From VBCG01 sp044226535 (GTDB lineage: Bacteria; Pseudomonadota; Gammaproteobacteria; Burkholderiales; Casimicrobiaceae), in assembly GCA_044226535.1 (NCBI GenBank), contig JBGAGT010000009.1, positions 62,001-126,000 on the forward strand: a DNA stretch of 64,000 nucleotides. The letters run 5' to 3'. Made by a program: the position numbers and the translations under genes. Shown here one piece after another: positions 26,096-34,035 of this stretch (its first letter is position 1; each line of letters opens with the position of its first letter). The notes beneath the pieces were generated by a model. The model had not been told where the DNA came from, ran no database searches, and worked only from the letters and a program-made list of their open reading frames with translations.

Positions 26096-28795
26096 ATGAC
26101 ATCGCCCGCTGGCGTCGTCACGTACCTTTTCACCGATATCGAGGGCAGCACGCGGCTCTGGGAGGAGGCGCCCGAGCGCATGCGCGTCGCGCTCGCGCGC
26201 CATGACGCGCTGGCCCGCGAAGCGGTGGCGGCGCACGCCGGCACGCTGGTGAAGACCACGGGCGACGGCATCCACGCCGCGTTCGACGACCCGCTCGACG
26301 CGGTCGAGGCCGCGCTGGCGTTGCAGTTCGCGCTCGCAACGGAATCTTCGGCGCAGCTCCAGCTCGACGTCCGCTGCGGCGTGCACATGGGCCCGGGCGA
26401 GCGCCGCGACGGCGACTTCTACGGCCCGGAGGTCAACCGCGCGGCGCGCATCATGGGTGCCGCCCACGGCGGACAGGTGCTGGTCTCGCAGCCGGTGGCG
26501 CTGCTGGTGGGCACGCGGCTGCGCGACGGCGCCGCGCTGCGCGCACTGGGCGAGCTGCGGCTGCGCGACATCGCCGGCACGGAGCAGGTCTTCCAGCTCC
26601 TGCACCCGCGCCTGCGCGCGCAGTTCCCGCCGCTGCGCTCGCTCGCGTCCACGCCGACCAACCTGCCGCAGCAACTGACCTCGTTCGTGGGCCGCGAGGC
26701 GGCGCTGGCCGAGGTCGTCGAGCACACGCGTCGCACGCGGCTCGTCACCCTCGTCGGCCCGGGCGGGATCGGCAAGACCCGGCTGTCGCTGGAGGCCGCC
26801 GCGTCGATGCTGGACGCCTTCCCGGACGGCGTGTTCGTCGTGGAGCTGGCGCCCATCGGCGACGCGAGGCTGGTCGCGCAGGCGGTCGCGACGGTGCTCG
26901 GCGTCAAGGAGGAAGCCGGCAAGCCCGTCGTCGAGGCGCTGATGAAGCACCTCGCCGGGCGGCGCATGCTGCTGGTCCTCGACAACTGCGAGCACCTCGT
27001 GCAGGGCTGCGCCGACCTTGCGACGGCGGTGCTGCGCGCGAGCGCGTCGCTGCATATCCTCGCGTCGAGCCGCGAGGCGCTGGCGATCCGCGGCGAGCAG
27101 GTCTACGCGGTGCCCGCGCTGTCGCTGCCCGCGGGTCCCGCGCCGGGCTCCCGTGCGCGCGACGAGGGCGCGTCGCGGCGATTCCTCGACGACGCCCTGC
27201 GCGGGTCGGAAGCCGCGAGGCTGTTCATCGAGCGCGCGGTCGCGGCGCGCGCCGACTACGAAGTCGCCGGCGAGGACGGTGCCGCCATCATCGAGATCTG
27301 CCGGCGCCTCGACGGCATCCCACTCGCGATCGAGCTCGCCGCGGCGCGCACGCGCACCATGCCCGTGCCGCGCATCGCCGAGCGGCTGTCGGACCGTTTC
27401 CGGCTGCTGACGGGGGGCGACCGCTCGGCGATGCCGCGCCAGCAGACGCTGCGCGCGCTGATCGACTGGAGCTATGACCTGCTGGATGCGCCCGAGCAGG
27501 CCGTTTTCCGCCGCCTCGCACTGTTCGCTGGCGACTTCACGCTCGAGTCGGCGGAGCAGGTGGTGGCTGGCGACGACGTCGACGCCGCGGACGTGGTCGA
27601 TCTGGTCGCGCACCTCGCTGACAAGTCGTTGGTCATGGCCGACACCTCGGCAGGCCGCTACGCGCTACTCGAGACCGTGCGCCAGTACGCCGAGGAATGC
27701 CTTCGCGCCGCGCCCGAGCATGCCGAGGTGCGCCAACGCTACCTGGAACACTACGATGCGCTCGCGTCCGAAGCACGTGCGGAGCTCATGGGGCCGCACC
27801 AGGGCGAATGGCTTTCGCGCCTCGACCTCGAGCACGACAACCTCCTCGCGGTGTTGGGCTGGCATGAGGGCGGGGAGGCGGCCGACGCGGCGCGCATGCG
27901 CATTGCCGAAGCGATCAAGTTCTACTGGTTCAGCAGGGGATTGCTCGAGCTCGGCAAGCGCGTCGCCGTCGAAGTGCTGGCGCGTGCACCGATGTCGGCG
28001 CCGCCCGCATTGCGAGGCCCCTTGTTGCTCGCAGCCGGGCAATTTGCGCTTTGGCAGGGGAACTACCCCGAAGCCGATCGCCACCTTCGGGAGAGCGTGG
28101 CCATCGCGCGCGCCGGCGGAGATCCCACGGCGACGCTGGTTGCGTTGCAGCCGCTCGGCTTCGTCACCTTGGCGCTCGGTGATGCGACAGCGGCGGCGCC
28201 GCTGTTCGAGGAGGCGCTCGCACTGGCGCGCAAGGGTGGTGATCCGCGGCAAATCGCCAGTGCGCTCAACCAGCTCGGACAGCTCGACCGCATGAGAGGC
28301 GATGCGCCGACTGCTGCGTCGCGCTTCAGCGAGGCGCTGCCGCTCGCGCGCGTCGCCGGCAACGCGGGGCTGGTGGCGATCGTCCTGCTCAACGCGGCAA
28401 TGGTCGAGATGGCCGTGGGGCGCGTGAACGGCGTTGCCCGCATGCTGCTCGAAGCGCTTGGGCTGGCGGTGGAAACCGGCAACCGCCCCGCGGTTCAAGC
28501 AGCTTTCGACGCCGGCGCAGGGTTGGCGTCAATGCTCGATGAGCCGGCAGCAGCCGCGCGCTTCCTCGGCACAGCCGCTTCGCAACTCGACGATCTCGGT
28601 ACTCGGCGTGACCCCGTGGACGCCGACTTCCTCGCGCCGAGAATCCAGCACGTACGGCGCGCACTCGGGGAGGAAGGCTTCGCTGCCGAGGAAACGCGGG
28701 GGCGCGCCCTGGACGACGCCAGCGCCTTGGCGGACTTGCGCGCCTGGCTCGAGCGCCGCGAGGCGGCGCCCGGGCGCGCATCGATCACTGGTTGA
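26096..28795 (+). CDS. Class III adenylate/guanylate cyclase fused to an NB-ARC-like ATPase and TPR domain
   Basis: An 899-aa signalling protein. Residues 1-170 form a class III cyclase domain: metal Asp14 in FTDIEGST, Asp57 in TTGDG, and Asn114/Arg118 in NRAAR, so catalysis is plausible. A STAND/NB-ARC-like ATPase follows, with Walker A GPGGIGKT at 221-228, Walker B-like MLLVLDNCEH, the SSREAL sensor and GIPLAIELAAAR. The C-terminal 350 residues are TPR-like helices. No LuxR or SARP DNA-binding domain is attached, so output is probably the cyclic nucleotide. The ATG at 26096 gives the usual MTSPAGVVTYLFTDIE start. The last 11 bases overlap the convergent lipoprotein gene. The trigger sensed by the TPRs is unknown. 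Confidence 0.88.
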   Translation: MTSPAGVVTYLFTDIEGSTRLWEEAPERMRVALARHDALAREAVAAHAGTLVKTTGDGIHAAFDDPLDAVEAALALQFALATESSAQLQLDVRCGVHMGPGERRDGDFYGPEVNRAARIMGAAHGGQVLVSQPVALLVGTRLRDGAALRALGELRLRDIAGTEQVFQLLHPRLRAQFPPLRSLASTPTNLPQQLTSFVGREAALAEVVEHTRRTRLVTLVGPGGIGKTRLSLEAAASMLDAFPDGVFVVELAPIGDARLVAQAVATVLGVKEEAGKPVVEALMKHLAGRRMLLVLDNCEHLVQGCADLATAVLRASASLHILASSREALAIRGEQVYAVPALSLPAGPAPGSRARDEGASRRFLDDALRGSEAARLFIERAVAARADYEVAGEDGAAIIEICRRLDGIPLAIELAAARTRTMPVPRIAERLSDRFRLLTGGDRSAMPRQQTLRALIDWSYDLLDAPEQAVFRRLALFAGDFTLESAEQVVAGDDVDAADVVDLVAHLADKSLVMADTSAGRYALLETVRQYAEECLRAAPEHAEVRQRYLEHYDALASEARAELMGPHQGEWLSRLDLEHDNLLAVLGWHEGGEAADAARMRIAEAIKFYWFSRGLLELGKRVAVEVLARAPMSAPPALRGPLLLAAGQFALWQGNYPEADRHLRESVAIARAGGDPTATLVALQPLGFVTLALGDATAAAPLFEEALALARKGGDPRQIASALNQLGQLDRMRGDAPTAASRFSEALPLARVAGNAGLVAIVLLNAAMVEMAVGRVNGVARMLLEALGLAVETGNRPAVQAAFDAGAGLASMLDEPAAAARFLGTAASQLDDLGTRRDPVDADFLAPRIQHVRRALGEEGFAAEETRGRALDDASALADLRAWLERREAAPGRASITG

Positions 28796-29240
28796 ATACG
28801 AACGGGTCGAGCCGCACGGGCACGCCGTGCCACTCGAGGTGCACCCAGTACTTGTAGCGCCCGGGCTTGCCGTTGTTGGTGCACTGCCACTTGATGTAGC
28901 CGTCGGCGACGCGCTCGTTCACCGGCTGCGCGGTGCAGCGGAAGCCCGTGTCCTCGAAGCGGATGCCGTCGCTGGCGAAATGCAGCGACGAGTCGGAAGG
29001 CAGCTCCCACACCAGGGTATTGTCGAAGCGCCGCGCGGGATCCTGGACGACGATCTCATCGGCGACGACCACGCGACAGAAGATGAAGCACTGGTAGCCG
29101 ACCGGGATCCGGCAGACGCCGGCGCCGCACTTGACGGGCTCCTCGGCGACGCGTCCGCCCGGCATGTTGGACGCGGTCATGCAGCCCGCGAGGCCGAGGG
29201 CGGTTGCCGCGGCCACGATCCACTTGACGATGTTCGACAT
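28785..29240 (-). CDS. Small lipoprotein of unknown function
   Basis: A 151-aa protein with a lipoprotein signal peptide whose lipobox LAGC ends at Cys20. The mature part has several Cys residues (VKCGAGVCRIPVGYQCFIFC) and a C-terminal beta-rich segment with GRYKYWVHLEWHGVPV. I do not recognise a family. On the minus strand, TATAGT (bases 29307-29302) lies about 60 bases upstream of the ATG and is a likely -10 box. The 3' end overlaps the cyclase gene by 11 bases in convergent orientation. Confidence 0.65.
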   Translation of the reverse strand: MSNIVKWIVAAATALGLAGCMTASNMPGGRVAEEPVKCGAGVCRIPVGYQCFIFCRVVVADEIVVQDPARRFDNTLVWELPSDSSLHFASDGIRFEDTGFRCTAQPVNERVADGYIKWQCTNNGKPGRYKYWVHLEWHGVPVRLDPFVFNQ

Positions 29241-29408
29241 GGGTTCCCCTCGAGAGCGTGAAAAGGTCCCGGCGCCGCGCGCCGGACGCAAGCACGACAG
29301 CACTATAGAGCGTATCGATCCGGCGCGCGACACGGGCGCTGCCGCGGCCTGCAGGGCTCGTGCCGCCCCGGCGCTTCCCACCCGCCGGTGGCGGGGCACC
29401 ACGGGCCT

Positions 29409-29888
29409 TCAGGCGGCCGTGCGTCCCAGCGCCGCGTCGACGCCGCGGTTCGCCAGCGCGTCGGCGCGCTCGTTCTCGGGATGCCCGTCGTGGCCGCGCA
29501 CCCAGTGCCAGCGAACGTGGTGCTGCGCGGCCAGCGCGTCGAGCTCGCGCCACAGGTCGGCGTTCTTCACGGGCTTGCGGTCGGCGGTCTTCCAGCCGTT
29601 GCGCTTCCAGCCGTGGATCCAGGTCTCGATGCCGTTCTTCACGTACTGGGAGTCGGTGTAGAGCGCGACCTCGCTCGCACGCGTCAGGCTCTCCAGCGCG
29701 CGGATCACCGCGGTGAGCTCCATGCGGTTGTTGGTGGTGTCGCGCTCGCCGCCGAAGATCTCCTTCTCGCGACCGCCCGCCACCAGGAGCGCGCCCCAGC
29801 CCCCCGGGCCCGGGTTGCCCTTGCAGGCGCCGTCGGTGTAGATGGCCACCGCGGGCAGCGCCCGCACCCCGCCGGCGGTGCCGCTCAC
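29409..29888 (-). CDS. rnhA: Ribonuclease HI
   Basis: Cuts the RNA strand of RNA-DNA hybrids (R-loops, Okazaki primers). All four carboxylates are present: Asp19 in YTDGACKGNPGPGG, Glu57 in NNRMELTAV, Asp79 in YTDSQYVKNG and Asp143 in NERADALA. The flexible-loop His133 is in RGHDGHPEN. The 159-aa length is standard. The start is a GTG at 29888. It follows the methyltransferase gene by 34 bases, and gloB lies beyond that on the other strand, the usual proteobacterial neighbourhood. Confidence 0.95.
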   Translation of the reverse strand: MSGTAGGVRALPAVAIYTDGACKGNPGPGGWGALLVAGGREKEIFGGERDTTNNRMELTAVIRALESLTRASEVALYTDSQYVKNGIETWIHGWKRNGWKTADRKPVKNADLWRELDALAAQHHVRWHWVRGHDGHPENERADALANRGVDAALGRTAA

Positions 29889-29922
29889 GTGCCGGCCCGC
29901 GCGGTGGTTGCACCGGGGCCGT

Positions 29923-30690
29923 TCAACGCCCTCTCCGCGGCGTCAGCGTCTCGGGTTCGCGGCGCGTCGGCGTGGCCGGCACGAGGGCCTTGTTGCGGCG
30001 CTCGCGCCGCGCCTTCGCCGGCATGATCACGCGCATCCCCTGCACGCGCTTCACGGCGCGCAGGAAGTAGACGCCGCCGGCGATGGGCCACCAGCGGTCG
30101 CCCGCCTTCTCGAAGAACGCGAAGCGGTGCAGCCACTTGTCGCTGGCGAAAGGCGGCACGTAGCCGTCGAGCCGCCCGCCGATGACGTCGAAGCCGAGCA
30201 GCGTCAGCCAGTCCTTGACGCGGTAGAGCGCGATGAAGCTGCCGTTCCAGGGGGGTGTCTGCTGGCGCCCGAAATAGCGCTTGGCGCCGATCAGCGAGAA
30301 GGGGTTGAAGCCCGCGATGACGACCTGGCCTTCGGGACGCGTGACGCGATAGGCCTCGCGCAGCATCAGGTGCGGGTCGTCGGTGAACTCGAGCGCGTGC
30401 GGCAGCACCACCAGGTCGAAGCTGTTCTCGGGGAAGGGCAGCGCGTGGGGATCGGCCTGCACCGAGGCCGGCGGGTCGTAGTCCAGCGTCCAGCGCGAGG
30501 GGATGCGGCTCTGCGCCAGGAAGTCGCACTCCGGCAGGCCGACCTGCAGCGCGTAGTAGCCGAAGATGTCGGCGACGGTATGGTCGAAGTACGCCTGCTC
30601 GCGCGCCCGGAGATAGCTGCCGAGCGGCGTGGCGAGCCACTCGGCGAGCGTCGTTGACACGCGTGGCCGCGGCGTCGAACATGGTTCCAT
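29923..30690 (-). CDS. SAM-dependent methyltransferase (YafS-like)
   Basis: About 255 aa, class I methyltransferase type. PENSFDLVVLPHALEF is the motif II region, and ALPFP precedes it. VIAGFNPFSLIGAKRYFG is typical of the YafS-like group found between gloB and rnhA. The GxGxG motif I is weak (YDPPASVQADPHALPF), so the family fold is present but activity is not certain. The ATG at 30690 overlaps the gloB ATG on the other strand. A GTG at 30660, giving VSTTLAEWLATPLG, is equally possible and would leave a short intergenic gap. Confidence 0.8.
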   Translation of the reverse strand: MEPCSTPRPRVSTTLAEWLATPLGSYLRAREQAYFDHTVADIFGYYALQVGLPECDFLAQSRIPSRWTLDYDPPASVQADPHALPFPENSFDLVVLPHALEFTDDPHLMLREAYRVTRPEGQVVIAGFNPFSLIGAKRYFGRQQTPPWNGSFIALYRVKDWLTLLGFDVIGGRLDGYVPPFASDKWLHRFAFFEKAGDRWWPIAGGVYFLRAVKRVQGMRVIMPAKARRERRNKALVPATPTRREPETLTPRRGR

Positions 30691-31576
30691 GCCTTCGATT
30701 ATCGCCATCCCCGCCTTCAGCGACAACTACATATGGTTGATCCGCGAGGGGCGGAGCGCCGTGGTGGTCGACCCGGGCGACGCGGCGCCCGTCCTCGGTG
30801 TGCTCGAACGCGAGGGGCTCGTGCTGACGGCCATCCTCGCCACCCACCACCACCGCGACCACGTCGGGGGCATCGAGGCGCTGCTCCGTGCCACCGCCGT
30901 CGTCCCCGCGCAGGCGGGGATCTCGGTCGTCCCTGCGCAAGCGGGGATCGCAGTCGTCCCCGCGCAAGCGGGGATCGCAGTCGTCCCCGCGCAAGCGGGG
31001 ATCCAGGTTCCCGTATTCGGGCCCGCGCGCGAGGCCATTCCCGCACGGACCGTCGCGCTCGCCGAAGGTGACCACGTCGAGCTGCCGGGGATCGGCGCGC
31101 GCCTCTCGGTCCTCGACGTGCCGGGCCACACGGCGGGGCACATCGCCTACACGGGCGAGATCGACGGCCCCGTGGTGTTCTGCGGCGACACGTTGTTCGC
31201 GGCGGGTTGCGGGCGGCTTTTCGAGGGCACGCCCGCGCAAATGTGGTCATCGCTTCGCAAGCTCGGAGCGCTCGACGCGCGCACGCGGGTGTATTGCGCG
31301 CACGAGTACACGCTCGCCAACCTCGCCTTCGCCCGGGCGGTCGAGCCCGCGAACGCCGCCGTCGCCGCGCGCATCGCGCGCGAGCGCGGCAAGCGCGATC
31401 TCGGCCAGCCCACCGTACCGTCGTCGCTCGACGACGAGCGTGCGACCAATCCGTTCCTCCGCGCGGGGCTCGCGCCGTTGCGCGCGGCCGCCGAGGCGCA
31501 CGCGGGCCGCGCGCTCGCCGACGAGGTCGAAAGCTTCGCGGTGCTGCGCGAATGGAAGAACGGCTTCAGGGGGTGA
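30689..31576 (+). CDS. gloB: Hydroxyacylglutathione hydrolase (glyoxalase II) with an in-frame palindromic repeat insertion
   Basis: Hydrolyses S-D-lactoylglutathione, the second step of methylglyoxal detoxification. The metallo-beta-lactamase metal motif THHHRDH has His53, His55, Asp57 and His58. GHTAGH follows at 147-151, and CGDTLF and CAHEYT later complete the site. The protein is 295 aa. Removing residues 71-106 leaves 259, the normal length. That block is four copies of a 9-residue unit (VVPAQAGIx) encoded by a 27-bp tandem repeat, placed between the metal-motif helix and the strand PVFGPA. The C-terminus (EWKNGFRG) and the stop codon run into another copy of the same kind of repeat. 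The flanks are fully conserved, so the enzyme is probably active. Confidence 0.92.
   Translation: MPSIIAIPAFSDNYIWLIREGRSAVVVDPGDAAPVLGVLEREGLVLTAILATHHHRDHVGGIEALLRATAVVPAQAGISVVPAQAGIAVVPAQAGIAVVPAQAGIQVPVFGPAREAIPARTVALAEGDHVELPGIGARLSVLDVPGHTAGHIAYTGEIDGPVVFCGDTLFAAGCGRLFEGTPAQMWSSLRKLGALDARTRVYCAHEYTLANLAFARAVEPANAAVAARIARERGKRDLGQPTVPSSLDDERATNPFLRAGLAPLRAAAEAHAGRALADEVESFAVLREWKNGFRG
30899..31006 (+). repeat. Four tandem 27-bp palindromic units inside gloB
   Basis: Units start at 30899, 30926, 30953 and 30980. Each has the form GTCGTCCCCGC-GCAA-GCGGGGATC plus three variable bases. The core CCCCGC/GCGGGG forms a 6-bp hairpin with a 4-base loop: GCAA in units 2-4, GCAG in unit 1. In unit 2, CCCTGC keeps pairing as a G-U pair in RNA. 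As 27 is a multiple of 3, each unit adds nine residues and keeps the frame open. Confidence 0.95.
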
Positions 31577-31636
31577 CCCCCGCTTTCGCGGGGGTGACTC
31601 GCCTTCGCGGGGGTGACCCCGGCCTTGCGGGGTGAA
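31574..31636. repeat. REP-like palindrome cluster at the end of gloB
   Basis: Three degenerate copies spaced by TGA at 31574, 31595, 31614 and 31633. The first is a perfect 7-bp hairpin CCCCCGC (31577-31583), loop TTTC, GCGGGGG (31588-31594). The second has lost its left arm. The third pairs CCCCG (31617-31621) with CGGGG (31628-31632). The first TGA is the gloB stop codon. The hairpins could also act as a transcript end or stabiliser for gloB mRNA. Confidence 0.85.
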
Positions 31637-31745
31637 CCTTTCGGCCGGTCGCGCGGTCGCATCGAGTCGCACCCTCGATTGACCGCAGGCGCGAACGCTT
31701 CTACCATGCGCCGGCCCCCCGGGGCCACGACACGGATCCCTTCGA

Positions 31746-33359
31746 TTGCCGCATTCGCCGTTTTCCTCGCTCCCGTCGCTCGCCGCCTTCGCGCTCGCGT
31801 CGGCGCTCGCCCTGGTCCTCGGGGGCTGCGCGACGCCGGGCGCGGGAACGCCGGAGCCCGCCGCCCCGCCTGCGCCACAGGCCGCCGCGCCGGCGGCCGA
31901 ACCGCCCCCTGCACCGCCTTTCGAGGTGCGGGCGCCACCGCCGCTCAAGCCCTTCGCCCCGGCTGAAATGGCGGAGCTCGAGCCGCTGCCCATGCCGCGG
32001 CTCGGCCTGTGGGACCGCATCGTCGACGGCTACGGCGTGCCCGACCTCGACGAGGACGACGCGCTGGTGCAGAAGTGGGAGCAGTTCTACGCCTCGCGAC
32101 CCGACTACGTGGCGCGCATGGTCGACCGCTCGCGGCGCTACCTGTACCACATCGTCACGGCGGTCGAGGGCCGCGGCATGCCGCTCGACATCGCGCTCCT
32201 GCCGATGGTCGAGAGCGCCTACAACCCCACGGCGCTGTCGACCGCGCGCGCGGCGGGCATCTGGCAGTTCGTGCCCTCGACCGGCAAGCTCTACGGCCTG
32301 CAGCAGAACTTCTGGGTGGACTCCCGGCGCGACATCCTCGCGGCCACCGACTCCGCGCTGGACTACCTCGACGTGCTTTACGTGCGCTTCGGCGACTGGC
32401 AGCTCGCGCTGGCCGCGTACAACTGGGGCGAGGGCAACGTGCAGCGCGCCATCGACCGCAACGCCGCCAAGGGACTGCCGACGACGTTCGCGGCGCTCAC
32501 CAAGGTCCCCGTGGAGACGCGCAACTACCTGCCCAAGCTGCAGGCGATGAAGAACATCATCCGCGACCCGTCGAAGTTCGGGCTGACCATCGAGGACATC
32601 CCCGACGCGCCCTATTTCACGGTGGTCAAGGTCGACCGGCGCATCGACGTCAAGCGCGCCGCCGAGCTGGCCGACATGCCGCTCGACGAGTTCGTGATGC
32701 TGAACCCCCAGCACAACCGCCCGGTGATCGCGGGCGCCGACGCGTTCACGCTGCTGCTGCCTATCGACAAGGCCGAGCTCTTCGCCGCCAAGCTCGAGCT
32801 CTCCGACCAGCCGCTGGTGTCGTGGCAGGCCTACCGGGTCAAGCCCAACGAGTCCCTCGCGCAGGTCGCGGCGCGCTACGGGACGTCCGTCGAGACACTG
32901 CGCGCCGTCAACGGCCTGGGCGCACGCACGCGCGTCCCCGCGGGCTTCGCGCTGCTGGTGCCCGCCGAAAACCCCAGCGACGTCACCCTCGCCTCGCTGA
33001 CCGACGTGGTGTTCACCCAGGTCCCGCAGGGCCGCGCGATCTTCTACAAGGTCCGCAAGGGCGACACGCTGTCGGGCATCGCCCGCCGCCACGGGACCAC
33101 CGTCGCCGAACTGCGCAGCCTCAACAAGATCTCCGGGAACACCGTCGTGGCCGGCAGCCTGTTGCGCGTCGGCGAAGGACCCGCGTCGCCGCCGTCGCGG
33201 CGCCATGGCAGCGGCAAGCCCGCAGCCAAGCCCGTCGCGGCGAAGGCATCGCCATCGGGCAAGGCGGCCACGAAGCCGGCGCACGCCAAGCCCGCGGCGC
33301 CGGCCAAGGCGCCGGCGAAAAAGGCCCGCACGTCGGCGAAGGGGCCCACCGGGGGCTGA
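31746..33359 (+). CDS. mltD: Membrane-bound lytic murein transglycosylase D with two LysM domains
   Basis: Cleaves peptidoglycan glycan strands to 1,6-anhydro products. A lipoprotein signal ends at LGGC (Cys28), followed by a Pro/Ala-rich linker. The SLT domain has the catalytic Glu156 in MVESAYNP, with GIWQFVPSTGKLYGL and ALAAYNWGEGNV. Two LysM motifs follow, YRVKPNESLAQVAARYG and YKVRKGDTLSGIARRHG, which bind the glycan. The tail of about 55 residues is Lys/Ala/Pro-rich, unusual for MltD and similar in style to the histone-like protein downstream. Start is a TTG at 31746. No in-frame ATG lies before the signal peptide. 537 aa. Confidence 0.92.
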   Translation: MPHSPFSSLPSLAAFALASALALVLGGCATPGAGTPEPAAPPAPQAAAPAAEPPPAPPFEVRAPPPLKPFAPAEMAELEPLPMPRLGLWDRIVDGYGVPDLDEDDALVQKWEQFYASRPDYVARMVDRSRRYLYHIVTAVEGRGMPLDIALLPMVESAYNPTALSTARAAGIWQFVPSTGKLYGLQQNFWVDSRRDILAATDSALDYLDVLYVRFGDWQLALAAYNWGEGNVQRAIDRNAAKGLPTTFAALTKVPVETRNYLPKLQAMKNIIRDPSKFGLTIEDIPDAPYFTVVKVDRRIDVKRAAELADMPLDEFVMLNPQHNRPVIAGADAFTLLLPIDKAELFAAKLELSDQPLVSWQAYRVKPNESLAQVAARYGTSVETLRAVNGLGARTRVPAGFALLVPAENPSDVTLASLTDVVFTQVPQGRAIFYKVRKGDTLSGIARRHGTTVAELRSLNKISGNTVVAGSLLRVGEGPASPPSRRHGSGKPAAKPVAAKASPSGKAATKPAHAKPAAPAKAPAKKARTSAKGPTGG

Positions 33360-33389
33360 CCGGCGCGCGCGCACCTCGCCGCCAAAACA

Positions 33390-33417
33390 AAACGGGCGAC
33401 CATCGGGTCGCCCGTTT
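33390..33417. terminator. Bidirectional Rho-independent terminator between mltD and the histone-like gene
   Basis: A 12-bp perfect stem AAACGGGCGACC / GGTCGCCCGTTT with loop ATCG at 33402-33405. On the minus strand the stem is followed by TTTGTTTT, a good U-tract for the histone-like gene. On the plus strand only TTT follows, for mltD. It lies between the two convergent stop codons. Confidence 0.85.
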
Positions 33418-33440
33418 CGCGTCCAGCGGCCGAAGAACGG

Positions 33441-33785
33441 TTACTTCCTCTTGGCGGCCTTCTTCGTCTTCTTGGCGGCCTTCTTCTTGGTCGCCTTCTT
33501 GGCCTTCTTCGCCGTCTTCTTGGCGGCCTTCTTCTTGGTCGCCTTCTTGGCCTTCTTCGCCGTCTTCTTGGCGGCCTTCTTCTTGGTCGCCTTCTTGGCC
33601 TTCTTCACCGTCTTCTTGGCGGCCTTCTTCTTGGTCGCCTTCTTGGCCTTCTTCGCCGTCTTCTTCTTCGCAGCCTTCTTCGCCGGTTTCTTGGCGGCCT
33701 TCTTGGCCTTGCGCTTGGTTGCCTTCTTCTTCGGCGCCGGCGCCGAGGCGCTGGGGGCCATCATCGACATCATGTCAGCCAACAT
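33441..33785 (-). CDS. Histone H1-like lysine/alanine-rich DNA-binding protein
   Basis: A 114-aa protein composed almost only of Lys, Ala and Thr after a short Met/Ser/Pro-rich head (MLADMMSMMAPSASAPAP). The tail repeats a 16-residue unit of type KKTAKKAKKATKKKAA four times, ending in AAKRK. Such proteins resemble the C-terminal half of eukaryotic histone H1 and bacterial Hc1/AlgP-type proteins, and they bind DNA by charge. The ATG at 33785 has AGGAG 8 bases upstream. A longer frame to 33944 contains no homologous sequence. The gene has its own promoter (33914-33941) and a strong terminator, so it is probably expressed alone and well. Copy number of the repeat may vary between strains. Confidence 0.85.
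   Translation of the reverse strand: MLADMMSMMAPSASAPAPKKKATKRKAKKAAKKPAKKAAKKKTAKKAKKATKKKAAKKTVKKAKKATKKKAAKKTAKKAKKATKKKAAKKTAKKAKKATKKKAAKKTKKAAKRK
33474..33665 (-). repeat. Four 48-bp tandem repeats in the histone-like gene
   Basis: Copies begin at 33474, 33522, 33570 and 33618 (plus-strand GGCGGCC at each), exactly 48 bp apart. They are nearly identical, with one copy having C to T/A changes that give TVKK in place of TAKK. The 16-codon period keeps frame, so unequal crossing-over or slippage would lengthen or shorten the tail without breaking the protein. Confidence 0.9.
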
Positions 33786-33913
33786 TGAGTTTCTCCTGTC
33801 TGAGTTGCCGTTATCTAGCTTCTGTGTGGCAGGCGACTGTTGCTTTGTCGGCGGCGGCGATCCTTGAATCGAGCGATCGCCACTTGACAAATCCACTGAC
33901 ACCTGCTGCTCGC

Positions 33914-33941
33914 ATTCTAGCCAGATTTCAACGATTTGCAA
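33914..33941 (-). promoter_or_regulatory. Promoter of the histone-like gene
   Basis: On the minus strand: -35 TTGCAA (33941-33936), a 16-base spacer, -10 TAGAAT (33919-33914). Both boxes match the sigma-70 consensus at 4-5 of 6 positions. This stretch is much richer in AT than the rest of the window. It leaves a leader of roughly 120 bases before the ATG at 33785. The leader contains no obvious riboswitch. Confidence 0.65.
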
Positions 33942-34035
33942 CATTTCGCGCGATGTTGTATCGCGCGCGCGCGGCGCTGTTGCGTATCTGCACTACGCGT
34001 TCGCGCGGCGTTCGCGTGCTCGCGCGCGCTCGCGA

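Noticed and set aside
30899..31006. Possible CRISPR array (regular repeats inside gloB)
   Set aside because: The 27-bp units are directly tandem with no spacers, lie within a coding frame, and no cas genes are in the window.
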